Assembly: GCF_009730915.1 (NCBI RefSeq)
Contig: NC_052487.1
Location: forward strand, 18,406,529-18,470,528
Reading direction: 5' to 3'
Length of the DNA: 64,000 bases
Origin: Dioscorea cayenensis subsp. rotundata
Lineage: Eukaryota > Streptophyta > Magnoliopsida > Dioscoreales > Dioscoreaceae
Shown: positions 49,743-61,095 of the stretch, in pieces
Position numbering within the stretch: the first letter of the stretch is position 1
Layout of the letters: each line of letters starts with the position of its first letter
Notes under the pieces: generated by a model
The model's database searches: none
Told to the model about the DNA's origin: nothing
What the model saw: only the letters and a program-made list of their open reading frames with translations
Position numbers and translations under genes: made by a program

Positions 49743-49794
49743 GGAGAGTTGGTAGTTCGTCGCTCTCTGTCCATCTTTCTATCCAAGCGAACCA

Positions 49795-49827
49795 TCTCTC
49801 TCTCTCTCTCTCTCTTATTTCCCATGC

Positions 49828-49872
<45 letters not shown>
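49795..49872. repeat. Interrupted (CT)n microsatellite
   Basis: Two long CT runs (about 49796-49814 and 49830-49871) are separated and followed by near-identical 'cttatttccc(a/t)tgcttcc' segments, so the unit is duplicated. Frames reading Ser-Leu or Arg-Glu repeats through it are artefacts. Confidence 0.95.
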
Positions 49873-49877
<5 letters not shown>

Positions 49878-49983
49878 CCCTTGCTTCCTATCTCTCCAGA
49901 TTGTAGGAACATCCCCACTGATCTCCGTCATCCAGGTAGAGCAAGCCGTCTCCGCAGCCCCAATCACCTCCTCATCGATCCCT

Positions 49984-52227
49984 CACTATAAGAGTTAAGA
50001 TTTTTAATGACAATATTTTTGTGTCATCCGGTTATTTTGCCACAAATATTAAGTTTTTTATGTCAAAAAAGATAATAGACACTATTGTTTAATTTAATTG
50101 TGATAACTTGAGAATGATGTGCAATTGTGACAAAAAATATTGTCATCACTATAAATTTTTTATTTATTGTGACGATAGTGTTCTCCGGCGGGTTTTATGC
50201 TAAAAGAGTTAATTGACACAATAGTTTGGATTATTTGTGACATCTAATTATTTTTTCACTATTACAATTTCAATTGTGACAATTTAGTATCCATCACAAT
50301 TATACATCTTCTCTTTTGTGTCGATAATTTTGGATACAAAATATTCAAATACATAGTATATATAATTGTAAAATTATATTGTTAATAAAATATTAAAAAG
50401 CCTATCTTTTCCTACCCAATCTCAAAGGTTATGTATAGATTTTTTATGATTTCATCAAACAAAATTATTATTTATAAATTCTTTAAAATAACTTATTAGA
50501 AACTAAAAATTTTTGTTCTATTACACCAACATATTAACCTATTAAAACATTTAAAAGTAATTAACTATGCCCAAATACTAAATCATCATCATCACATTGG
50601 TGTAGCTCCCGTATTTACAATGCAAAGAAGAATATTCCATATATATACATATATATTCATCAATCATTTACCAAATAATGAACTATTTTTCACATAAAAA
50701 TACCAAAAATATCAAAAAATATTTAAAAACGATAAAAATATAGGCATGGCTTTCTCCAATCTAGTTTTAATATACTATACAAATTATGCTTGTACTACAA
50801 GAATTACGACATTATGATTTTTTTCCTATAATTATCAACCATTTTGTCACAAATATGAAGTTTTTTATGATAAAAAAAATTAATTAATACTATTGTTTAA
50901 GTTAATTGTGATGATTTTTTTGTCACTAAAACAATTATAATTGTGACGATTTAGGATCTCTGACAATTACGTTGTCATTATTAATATACATATAGTATCA
51001 TAAACAATATGTTCATTTGTTGTAAAGAAAGTGTTCTTCACCACTGGTCATTTTATTTTATTTTATTTTTTGTGTTTGCATTTTTGTCACAAAAAAATTC
51101 AAATATTAATGTCTACTAAATGTTGTCACAAAAAAACTCTAAAGTATGTTTAACATATTTTAGGATCAAATTTGATATGTTTGTGTCTATATATATATAT
51201 ATATATATTTTTTTTTTTTTTAAAAGAAAAAATATTCAAATTTTAAAAATATTTGTAGAAATATGAGATGAAAATCGATGTAAAATAACATTAAAGTCCC
51301 GATAAAGGAGTCAAATTCTAGCATAACTTGAGGCTGAAAAACAAAAAAAAGAAGATTCAAATGCATAAAGGAGTAGTTCGTCTTCAAATTTATGACAATT
51401 TTATAATCTTTTTTTTAAAGGATAATTTTATAATTGTATTTTGGATATTAAAATTTCCAATTTTATATATTCAGATTTTGAATTTTATATATTTTGATGA
51501 TATTTATTTATTTATTTTCATATAATTTTGAATACTTTATTTTCTTGTGTGACATTGGTTTTGCTACTAAAAATTTGTCTTGACAAAAGCATCTAAAATA
51601 TAACTTTATATTTATCACAAATAATATATTATATTAGTGACAAAATTACCGTAACATAATTTTTATTTAGTGACAACGTTATTTTTAAATTAATAATTTT
51701 ATTTGTGACAATAATAAACACATACCAATATCTCAAATTAATATCAGTGACGAAATATTGGTCACCAATAAAAATTTTACTATCAACAAAAATATTTTGT
51801 CACAATTTTTTTTGTTTGTGTTAACAATATTGTCACAATAAAATAGATTATTGTGACGGTTTATTCGTCACAATTTAGCATTTTTCTTGTGTCAACAAAA
51901 TTGACACAATAGAACAAATTATTGTGAGCACTTTATTCGTCATAATTAAAAAAATTTTGTGTCAACAAAATTGACATAAATAAATAAGGTTATTGTAGCC
52001 ACATACCTTTGTCACAAATATTAAATTTGTTAGTGTCGTAAAATTGGTCACAAAAATATGGAGTAATTGTGATTATTTGTCTAAAATGGTCACTCTTGTA
52101 TTAGCATCGGAGGTAGTTGTGACGGAGGTAACGACTTCTAAAATTTGCTACTATTACTAATTGTGTCTGAAATTGTCAATTTTAGTGATAACTTTTGTTA
52201 TCACTAAAAATATGATTTATTATAGTG
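49984..52227. mobile_element. Non-autonomous CACTA-like element, 2.2 kb
   Basis: The ends are CACTATAAGAGTTAAG and (inward from right) CACTATAATAAATCAT, followed on each side by ATTTTTA(a/g)TGA(c/t)AA. Both subterminal regions are dense in 'ttgtgac', 'gtcacaa' and 'attgtgacgattta(g)' words in both orientations, the subterminal repeats typical of CACTA elements. The flanking triplets CCT (49981-49983) and CCC (52228-52230) match at two of three positions. No transposase is encoded. A second CACTA-like start ('actacaagaattacgac', about 50797) may mark a nested copy. Confidence 0.6.
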
Positions 52228-52289
52228 CCCCTTCCATCCTTTCCTTTCATGTTGACCATGGCTTCGATCTCCACAGGCCATAACCTACG

Positions 52290-52515
52290 ACAAGATACAT
52301 TAGGAGTGTGTACATGGGTTGAGAATTAATTGTCCAACCCACACATCCTCAGCCAGGGACAAGGGGTTTGGACGGCAAGTTCGCGCCCACATGCAACTAG
52401 TGACCCATTACCATTATTGCTTCCAATGAGACTTAAACTTGAGACCTTTTGAATGTCTCACCCTCATTTTGTGCAATAAGATTTATAAGTCATCATGTAG
52501 GTTATGAGCCATTTG
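52290..52515 (-). mobile_element. SINE-like or other short repeat, cut by the gap
   Basis: Minus-strand order is 'ggctcataacctacatgatg' followed by 'aggtctcaagtttaagtctc', an A-box/B-box-like pair. It runs into the N gap, so its boundary is lost. Tentative. Confidence 0.3.
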
Positions 52516-53515
52516 NNNNNNNNNNNNNNNNNNNNNNNNNNNNNNNNNNNNNNNNNNNNNNNNNNNNNNNNNNNNNNNNNNNNNNNNNNNNNNNNNNNNN
52601 NNNNNNNNNNNNNNNNNNNNNNNNNNNNNNNNNNNNNNNNNNNNNNNNNNNNNNNNNNNNNNNNNNNNNNNNNNNNNNNNNNNNNNNNNNNNNNNNNNNN
52701 NNNNNNNNNNNNNNNNNNNNNNNNNNNNNNNNNNNNNNNNNNNNNNNNNNNNNNNNNNNNNNNNNNNNNNNNNNNNNNNNNNNNNNNNNNNNNNNNNNNN
52801 NNNNNNNNNNNNNNNNNNNNNNNNNNNNNNNNNNNNNNNNNNNNNNNNNNNNNNNNNNNNNNNNNNNNNNNNNNNNNNNNNNNNNNNNNNNNNNNNNNNN
52901 NNNNNNNNNNNNNNNNNNNNNNNNNNNNNNNNNNNNNNNNNNNNNNNNNNNNNNNNNNNNNNNNNNNNNNNNNNNNNNNNNNNNNNNNNNNNNNNNNNNN
53001 NNNNNNNNNNNNNNNNNNNNNNNNNNNNNNNNNNNNNNNNNNNNNNNNNNNNNNNNNNNNNNNNNNNNNNNNNNNNNNNNNNNNNNNNNNNNNNNNNNNN
53101 NNNNNNNNNNNNNNNNNNNNNNNNNNNNNNNNNNNNNNNNNNNNNNNNNNNNNNNNNNNNNNNNNNNNNNNNNNNNNNNNNNNNNNNNNNNNNNNNNNNN
53201 NNNNNNNNNNNNNNNNNNNNNNNNNNNNNNNNNNNNNNNNNNNNNNNNNNNNNNNNNNNNNNNNNNNNNNNNNNNNNNNNNNNNNNNNNNNNNNNNNNNN
53301 NNNNNNNNNNNNNNNNNNNNNNNNNNNNNNNNNNNNNNNNNNNNNNNNNNNNNNNNNNNNNNNNNNNNNNNNNNNNNNNNNNNNNNNNNNNNNNNNNNNN
53401 NNNNNNNNNNNNNNNNNNNNNNNNNNNNNNNNNNNNNNNNNNNNNNNNNNNNNNNNNNNNNNNNNNNNNNNNNNNNNNNNNNNNNNNNNNNNNNNNNNNN
53501 NNNNNNNNNNNNNNN
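52516..53515. other. Assembly gap of exactly 1,000 N
   Basis: Unknown sequence. A round 1,000 suggests a placeholder rather than a measured size. It lies between the two bHLH paralogues. Open frames crossing it are meaningless. Confidence 1.
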
Positions 53516-54700
53516 CGAGTCATTATAGCCACGCCACCTTCTTCTCGCCATGTCATTATTCAAACTATCATATAATACCAATCCACGTCATCAAACTTAA
53601 CAGAAATATTGACTGAAATAGATAAAAATAAAAAATAAAAAAAATACTAAATTAATATAAGAATTTTATGAAAACAGAATTTTTTTTATAAAATAACAAA
53701 ATGTCATTTTCTACTTTTAAATAGAGCTAAAATTTATGTAATTTAATGTTATTATAAATTAATTAAATAAGATAAATTTTATATTTTAAAAAACACTTAA
53801 ACATATGATTATATGTATAAAATAATAATAAATCAAATTTTAAATATTAAGTAAAAAAGAAAAAAATCATTTATGAACTGCATGTGACTCCAACTTGAGG
53901 GACAGGAAAAACTAGGAACCCTAGTGCAAACGCAAGGCCCTATTGATTACTAATCATCTCACAAAGAAAATAGATTTAAGAGAAATCTAAATCAAAATTA
54001 CCTTTAAAATTCATTTCCCAAAATACCTTTATCACAACAACTATTATTATTGGGAATTTGCTGTATATTATTGATTTGATGCTTGGTAAAGGTAAGTTGG
54101 CATTTTGAAGAGAGTGCATGTTTTATGGTTGAACCTACAAATAGCTCAATTTGTTTTTTGAATAAAAAAAACATTTAGAAATGTGCATTATTTAGTTAAA
54201 ACCAAATTAATTGATAGAATTTACACAATTAATTTAATCCGGTTCAATTCCAAACTTTTGTAATCATTTTAATTCTAATTATATTTTTTTAATACTTTAG
54301 AAAAAAATATTTAACCCCCGCTACTCATAGCATACCCGACTAAATACTCAACTTTTTTAAAAATATATATATATATATATGCATCAAAATCAAGGGAGGC
54401 TGTGCTATGGATGAGTGGATCAAAAGCAGGCCACATGTATAATTATATCACCGCACATTAATTACCTTCATATTCAAATATTGTTCAAACATCCGCGTTC
54501 ACAATAAAATAAATAACTAAAAACAAAATCGTGAAAAGTGTGTTGAATTGAAAGGTAAGCTTTCTCCGTCCAATTAATGGGCCGCTACAGCTTGACATAT
54601 TTCCTCTCAAACTCATCCGATCATGAGCGTTCCATATTCGTCCTCACATCATGTCCTTCTCCCTATCTATCATATATATATACACACACACACAAATATA
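53516..54700. other. Intergenic sequence upstream of bHLH copy B
   Basis: AT-rich with no gene. It contains the promoter region of copy B by position. Confidence 0.5.
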
Positions 54701-54748
54701 GATATAAATGAAGTGTCCTTCTTGCTTTGTCTGCTTCAATTCCTCGAA

Positions 54749-54750
<2 letters not shown>

Positions 54751-54811
<61 letters not shown>
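54751..54811. repeat. (AT)n(AG)n compound microsatellite at the start of bHLH copy B
   Basis: About 16 AT units followed by about 14 AG units, ending one base before the ATG at 54813. Nothing comparable lies before copy A's ATG. The tract is in frame with copy B and free of stop codons. Confidence 0.95.
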
Positions 54812-54812
<1 letters not shown>

Positions 54813-54813
<1 letters not shown>

Positions 54814-56140
54814 TGGAGATAGACAAGGCTGCACCAAAGCTTGAAAGAAAGATAGTGGAGAAGAACAGAAGGGACCACATGAAGCTTCTCTTGTCCAACC
54901 TTGATTCCCTCCTCCCTAATTACTCACCAAACACTAAGGTTTAATTTGTTTATATATATATATATATATTAACATGCATGCATGCAAGCATAAATGATTT
55001 AATTTATGAATATGAGTTGTTGTTAAATATATGATGCGCATGATAAAGGAAGTTGTGACGATGCCTGAGAGATTGGATGAAGCGGTGAAGTATATCAAAG
55101 AGCTTCAAATGAGGGTGGAGAGGATGAAGGAGAACAGAGAAGGTTTGGGTTGCTATGAAGGAACGAGCCAGCAGAAAAACTTGAAAATGGGCGTTGAGGT
55201 GCAGGACATGGGTTCTGGATTATCTGTGTTTCTTCTTAGTTTCAGTGGTGGCTTTTCAGCTTATTCGAAGGTTCTCCGGGTTCTTGAAGAGGAGGGGTTG
55301 GAGATCTTGGCTGCCAACTTCGTCTCCGGTGAAGTGGCTTTTATCATAGTGCATTGCTTGGTAACCTAATTACTAATGATTAGTCTTCTTCTTCACTAAT
55401 TTCTTATATATATATACTCCTCGGTTACTTTTAACTAGGTACTCCTCTTTTTATTTGTCATAAACTCATATTTTTTTTATTTGTTATTTTCTAACATCGA
55501 GAAGTATTCATTATTTTTTTTTCCAAAATTACTCTTAATAATCTATTTAATTTATTTTTTTTGGAATTAAATATGAGAGCGAAATATGAAGTTATAAATT
55601 ATGGATAATTTTGAAAAAATAATTATTTTTTTATAAAATTTTGTGAAATAACTAATTTTTTTGGTTCATGAGATTCAGTTAATCACGATAAAAAGTAACG
55701 GATGGAGTATATTTTAAAAAAAATTTATATTCGTTTTTACTTATCTATTTAGAAATTTTGTATAACATTAAATATTGTTTTTCAAAAATTACTCTTTATA
55801 ATTAATGTATTATTACAACTTCCAATAAATTATATTCAATTATATAATTTTCAAAGCATATTTTAAATAGGGGTAATATTAAAAAGTTTATGTAACTTTT
55901 ATAAATTATAGGTTACCAACTAACTTCAATTAACGTTTTAATCAGTGTTAATTAGGTAAATTTGATTATTAAAGAAGAATAGAGGGAGTAAAATATATAT
56001 AAATATTTGTATAAGTGCATCCAGGTTATATGATTTAATTTGTTCTTGTTGTGATTTAGGTTGCTGAGAATAGTGGTTTTGAAGCTGATGAAGTTATGGA
56101 GAGATTGAAGAAGGTTGTTCAGGGTTATACTCGGAATTAA
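54813..56140 (+). CDS. bHLH transcription factor, copy B (paralogue of copy A)
   Basis: Three exons (54813-54938, 55049-55360, 56060-56140) encode 172 aa. Exons 1 and 2 have the same lengths as in copy A (126 and 312). The residues from KLERKIVEKNRRDHMK to LLLSNLDSLLPNYS are identical to copy A. The divergence lies in the loop start (EVVTMPERLDEAVKY) and in the ACT-like part (VEVQDMGSGLSVFLLSFSGG, ANFVSGEVAFIIVHCL). The basic region has the same Arg in place of His/Lys. Intron 2 is 699 bp against 100 bp in copy A because it holds Stowaway-like MITE sequence. The start was chosen by alignment with copy A. An in-frame ATG at 54708 would add 35 residues made mostly of Ile-Tyr and Arg-Glu repeats. 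A polyadenylation signal AATAAA lies at 56190. Target genes are unknown. Confidence 0.9.
55415..55990. mobile_element. Stowaway-like MITE sequence in intron 2 of bHLH copy B
   Basis: One pair of ends is TACTCCTCGGTTACTTTT at 55415 and its inverse AAAAGTAACGGATGGAGTA ending at 55709, flanked by TA. A second, overlapping pair is TACTCCTCTTTTTATTTGTC at 55440 and the inverse of TACTCCCTCTATTCTTC ending at 55990. CTCCCTCC-type ends with TA targets are the Stowaway/Tc1-mariner pattern. The two pairs overlap rather than nest, suggesting two insertions or one rearranged composite. Splice sites are intact. Confidence 0.65.
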
Positions 56141-56780
56141 TGTTTGCATGCATGCAATTGGTTTTTTGTATTTTGTGATTGGCATTGAGAATAAATAACA
56201 GTTCAGGATATCATTTTTAACTCGTTTATTTTTGTTTGTTTTTAATTTGGAGATGATACTCTAAGGAGGTTCTAATTAATATATATAAACTCCGAGGGTC
56301 ATGCATGACGTTTTGAATGATTCCAATTAAAGTAAGAGTGTGAGTTAAAGAAAAATTATAATCTTTTTTTTTAACAAAGTGTACAAGTTACATCAGGATA
56401 TACACCAGTGTAAAATTAATACTATAATAAGTATATGTTCTCATTATATATAAGCTAAAATTTAAATATGTTTTTTTGATAAAAATACAAATATCTCATG
56501 TAAGAAATCAGTATTAATAAATCAAAAAATTATTGGTTTAAAATTACATGCATTGTTTGATTGAATGGTAAAAAAATTAAATTAATATTTGTTATAGTTA
56601 TTAGAGATAGTAGTGTGTTTTGTGTAAAACGAAATATTGGCTTAAATATATAAGTTTATGGCTCCACTATTATTGGTTCAAGCTTTTAGTTCAAAGCAAA
56701 CATGTGCATATCATTATCAAAGAAAATGATTAGGCTTTGGAATCATTCATTTGAAGACGTATAAGATAGATTTTGAAAAA
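56141..56780. other. 3' flank of bHLH copy B
   Basis: The polyadenylation signal AATAAA is at 56190-56195, 50 bases after the stop. The rest is AT-rich and non-coding. Confidence 0.55.
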
Positions 56781-56940
56781 GCGATAAGTGCCTCGAACCC
56801 GAGGACGACGATGTGGAGGCCCGTGACTTACTCATCGAACCGTGCCTCACCCTTACGCGAGATGGGAGATCGACTCGGCGAGCGCACGCTGACACTCGAG
56901 CACGAACACCTCACGCAGTAATCCACGATGTAGCAGCTAA
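56781..56940. other. GC-rich patch of unknown origin
   Basis: About 160 bases of markedly GC-rich sequence ('cgaacccgaggacgacgatg', 'gagatgggagatcgactcgg') stand in otherwise AT-rich DNA. There is no long open frame, no tRNA cloverleaf and no inverted ends. It may be a transposon fragment or a piece of captured gene. Confidence 0.5.
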
Positions 56941-59449
56941 AATTGAATTAGCTAAGATAGATATTTTTCACTAAAAAAAATGAATTAGGATTTTTCAAAA
57001 ATAATTATGATATTATGAGATTTTTATGAAAATTTATAATTATTTTTTTAAGTTTTTTTAAATTTGTTAAATATTTATTTTAAAAGATACGGAAACTAGT
57101 TAACTTATATATTTTTCATTGCAATATATAAAAAAAGAGTAGATTTTTTTGACATGAGATATTTGATTGTCATGTTGAAGATCAAAAGTTCAAAAATAAT
57201 ATATAATTGAATTTAAAACCTAGTGACACAGTTCAATTTCCTTTTAATATACAATTGAATTTAAAACCTAGTGGGTGTGTTACGGGTGGTTCACATTAAA
57301 TAAAAAAATAAAAAGAAGAAAAAAACAAAAATCTAGTGAACCTTAAAACGCAACGTGAAGGTTCTGTTAATGCGGACCAATAATTTTCAAAGTACTAATT
57401 TTGACAAAAGAAAAGGAATGTAAAAGCAAGTAAAAGTCAAAAAAAGAGCTCTAGGTTGGATGAGAATGACATTCAAGGCAATTTTCTCTACCTTTAAACT
57501 CATTCAAAAAAGCTCTTAATGACTATATTAATGTGCACATGAGAAAAATAATAACATCTTAATACTTATTTGTAATTTTTTTTAAAAAATAGTCTACAGT
57601 TTTAGTTCATGAGAAACAATAATTTTTTTTAAAAAAAATCTTCTTAAAAATAATCTTCAAAAGTAAATGAAAGTCATAAAGACAACTTGATTGTGAAATA
57701 AAATAAATGATTGTCCATATCTAAATAATTATTATATTAATCTCAATTAAATTAAGTTAATTAGTGGACCATATTATGTTGATACATATACAAGTAAATT
57801 CACAATTAGTTTTTAATCAATATTAAATATTTTTATTTGCACAAACTCATGATCATCTGTTCCCAAAATTAAACTTTTGAAAATTAACAATATATAAAAA
57901 TAATAAAAATTGTTTTATTGGAAGTTGAAAAATATATATGGTGTCTTGTCCACTAAAAAAACATATATATCACAAAAACATTTAAAAGTCAAAATTTGAT
58001 TTTATACTGAATTTGTTAATTTTGAAATCCTAGGACGGATGCATATATTTTTTTTATATAAAAAATAGATAAATCACATTCATTCATAAAAACATAAGCT
58101 ACATCAAAATAAAGCCACAAATCTACAAAAAGTAGGGGAACCAACTACAACACCACAAAACCCAACAAGAAGAAAGGACTCAAGGAAGAGAAGGATTTCT
58201 CTAGAAAGCAAACTCCAACACTAGACTTTTCCCAGGGAAGGAAAATGCTCCTGGAGGGACTTGACTTCTCCCTAGATATATATATATATATATATTTATC
58301 ACACAATTATCATATTTTGAGTAGAATGAGGAGGGATATTCTATATTGAGATAAATAAATAAATAAATATATATATATATATAACCTCAAAGTTCATGGC
58401 TCCTTGTTTTCAAACAAATCTAACCCGTGAAGTATCTATGTAGAGATTAAAAAATAAAAAATTCTTTTGGCCAGTAAATCAACAAAATAAGCAAAATGAG
58501 AGGATCAATTCGACACCAAAATCAAAAGAATAAGAAAAAAAAACTCATTTGGAAAATACATCATAAAGGAGTGCATATATACGTTTCTTCTCGTCAAATC
58601 AAAGGGTGTTGCTGTCACCTTTATTTTCGATCCATTTTCATTTTCAAGCGCATAATTTCTAAATAGTTCATGATTTCCAAATTTGAGTGCATTCTTGGTC
58701 AAATCGGTTGTTTCTCTCCTACCCCACTAATTGATCATAACTCATGCATGCTGTCATGCTGACATCCGCATGACAACATGCATGAAATGGGTAACGATCA
58801 AATATATATTAATATATCTACACACACATAAATTTAATTAGAGTTCCTACATAAGTTTCAATTTGAAAAAATAAATAACATCCAATTGATGACCACATAC
58901 TTGAGTTTTTTCAAGTTGAGGAAATAACTAACATCAAATTGATGATAACCTATTTGAGTTTCAAGTTGTCAGCTTGACTTCCATGCAAATCTTGAGTTTT
59001 ATAACTCATGAAGAAATGCCAAACTTCAACAATACATGAAAACAAATTAATACTCACATGCTTTTGAAGACATACTCTTCTCTCGTTCACATTATACCGA
59101 CAATATTATTACACATTTCTTATTCAAGACAAATGATCAACCAATAATCCTTCAATGAACAATTGAAATCAATGCATGCAAGCATGCATGAATGTCCCAT
59201 CAAACTTATTATTCAGACAAAGAACAAGTAAAACATGTTTGCATACTCATTGTATACCTCCACCATCATTAATGAGAACAAATTAATGTGGTGACTAGAG
59301 AGAACTTTCTATTAGGACAGTGAATTTCTATCCTTTAAACCATCAACCCCTCCATGAATCAGTGCAATGAATTATCACCATTGCCGCCACCACCATCACC
59401 ATCATCTACAACTCAAACAAAATATATAGAAAAAAATCTAGATTACTAA
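56941..59449. other. Intergenic sequence with a short hairpin
   Basis: AT-rich and without a gene. At 58742-58783 an imperfect hairpin pairs TCATGCATGCTGTCATG with CATGACAACATGCATGA (one mismatch in 17) over a 10-nt loop. Dinucleotide AT runs occur at about 58277-58296 and 58366-58383. The 3' side of the STIG1-like gene contains CAC/ACC trinucleotide runs near 59380-59400. Confidence 0.5.
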
Positions 59450-59884
59450 TTATGCATAACCACAACTCCCATACTCACACCGAACTCCCGCCTTGCAGAC
59501 ATTGCCACATTCACCGCAGTTACTAACATCATAAGCGACCGCAGTGCATTTTCCATTGCAACAAAGTTGTCCGAAGCCACATTTATTGCCGCACACACCG
59601 CAGTTGTTTCGGTCGGAGAGTATATTCCGGCAGTGATTCTTGCAACAATATAGCAGTTGACTGTTGCCCTTTGCAGGGATTCCAGGACAAACATTGTTAG
59701 TCACAAGATCACATTTGTCTCCCTTGACCACATTGGCTAGAAACCTGCTTCCAGACCTAGGGTTTAAACTTTGGAAATGGTCATTAAGAACACCATGGTA
59801 GCCATGATCATCCAGTGAAGTGGCAATGTATGTTTGTGTAGCCATTAGAAGAGAAGCTACAAGAATGCAGAGCATGGTGGCCAT
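59450..59884 (-). CDS. STIG1: Stigma-specific STIG1-like secreted Cys-rich protein
   Basis: A single-exon gene of 144 codons. Residues 1 to about 23 form a signal peptide (MATMLCILVASLLMATQTYIA). A variable linker (SLDDHGYHGVLNDHFQSLNP) is followed by a Cys-rich domain from about residue 57 with 16 cysteines. Motifs include CCKNHCRNILSDRNNCGVCG, NKCGFGQLCCNGKC and SNCGECGNVCKAGVRCEYGS, characteristic of the STIG1 family. Family members are secreted to the extracellular matrix of the stigma or other tissues and take part in pollen-pistil interaction and exudate control. Which role this copy has cannot be told from sequence. Intronless structure and length are normal for the family, and the gene appears intact. 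It stands alone between non-coding regions. Confidence 0.93.
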   Translation of the reverse strand: MATMLCILVASLLMATQTYIATSLDDHGYHGVLNDHFQSLNPRSGSRFLANVVKGDKCDLVTNNVCPGIPAKGNSQLLYCCKNHCRNILSDRNNCGVCGNKCGFGQLCCNGKCTAVAYDVSNCGECGNVCKAGVRCEYGSCGYA

Positions 59885-59926
59885 GGTGTTCTTTGTGTGC
59901 GTGTGTATGCAAGTGTAGGGTTAGGG

Positions 59927-59934
59927 TATTTAAA
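59927..59934 (-). promoter_or_regulatory. Probable TATA box of the STIG1-like gene
   Basis: TTTAAATA on the minus strand, about 45 bases upstream of the ATG at 59884. This implies a very short leader of 10-20 bases. Confidence 0.5.
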
Positions 59935-59939
59935 AGGGA

Positions 59940-60406
59940 GGGGAGTATAAAGAAATCCTTGGTTCACGTTAACAAACAGAGAGCTCACATTCCCTAGTTT
60001 TTGCCAACTTTAATTACTCTGCCAACTCTTTTTCTTTCTTTCTTAATTTCTTGAAAGTATGGACTTATTAAGTGATACACATGCATGCATTTAGTAATTG
60101 AGTTTTGTTCACATTGCATGAAACTTTGATAAAAAATATAGTCATTGAATGGAAAAAGTCTATTTGAACTAGTTTATTAATTAGTTGACTTCATTTGAGT
60201 TACTACTTAGTTTAATTAATCTCGGCTCATGTCTTAGATGGAGTTTACTTGTTTATTAATTATAAATGAGAAGCTATCAAATGATAGATACTAATTATAT
60301 GGGAATTATAAAACCAACAAAGGGCTGAAAGTTATTTCTATATTACATATATTTGACCATATATATATATAAAAATATGCATACATAAAAATAAATAAAT
60401 AAATAA

Positions 60407-60440
<34 letters not shown>

Positions 60441-60865
60441 TACTAAAAACCTTATAGCTCAACAACACGATTCTACTTGCATAAAATAATGTTAAAGAAC
60501 TGTTATTATCCTAAATTCAAATCTTCTTAATTGCAATGTGATAGTAACAAATCTTTGATATAAGTTTAAATTTACAATTGAGCCTTGTATCCCCGGATGA
60601 GGGTATAGAACTAGATGATCAATTTTTGGCCTTTGCACACATCTCTCACTAATTGCACTTATTGATTTGAATTTTATATATATATAATATATATTTCCAA
60701 TAATTTATTAGTGCTAAACCCAAGAATATGTGTGAAACGACGAGCTTCACTAAATAAAATATAATTAACATTAATTATTAGTTAATGAGCTTTTTATTTA
60801 AATTGAGAAAAAAAAGGTTATATAAATGGACAAGCATTAATAGATATCATTAATTAATGAATAAG
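59940..60865. other. Upstream intergenic region of the STIG1-like gene
   Basis: AT-rich with no gene. (AT)n and AAAT runs lie at about 60360-60440. Confidence 0.5.
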
Positions 60866-61095
60866 GGGCGTTGGAGTTCGGGATTGGTTGCTGGACTGTG
60901 ACGCTTGTGGCACGTGCGCGGCGATCTCCTTTTCCGGCGGGAAAATGCGTGCCTTCTTTGAAGCCGAGAGGGAGGCGCACGTGCGATTGAGGTCATGATG
61001 AGCACACGAATCTTGATGCAAGGAAGAAGACAAAAACCACGTCGTCGGCGGACGCGTTGAGTTTTGACTGGGTTTTTAGACCTTTTTGATGCTTC
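60866..61095. other. GC-rich patch with G-box cores
   Basis: About 230 bases are GC-rich and contain two CACGTG cores (60911-60916 and 60979-60984) and one CCACGTC (61037-61043). A minus-strand open frame (60850-61104, 84 codons) is Arg/Ser/Pro-rich and matches nothing I know. It could be a promoter or CpG-rich remnant of a lost gene, or a captured gene fragment. No intact gene adjoins it. Confidence 0.4.

Noticed and set aside
49676..49991. Open frames with Ser-Leu or Arg-Glu repeats on both strands
   Set aside because: They are translations of the (CT)n/(GA)n microsatellite with no start context or domain.
52449..53616. Open frames of about 360 codons on both strands
   Set aside because: They consist of the N gap translated as unknown residues.
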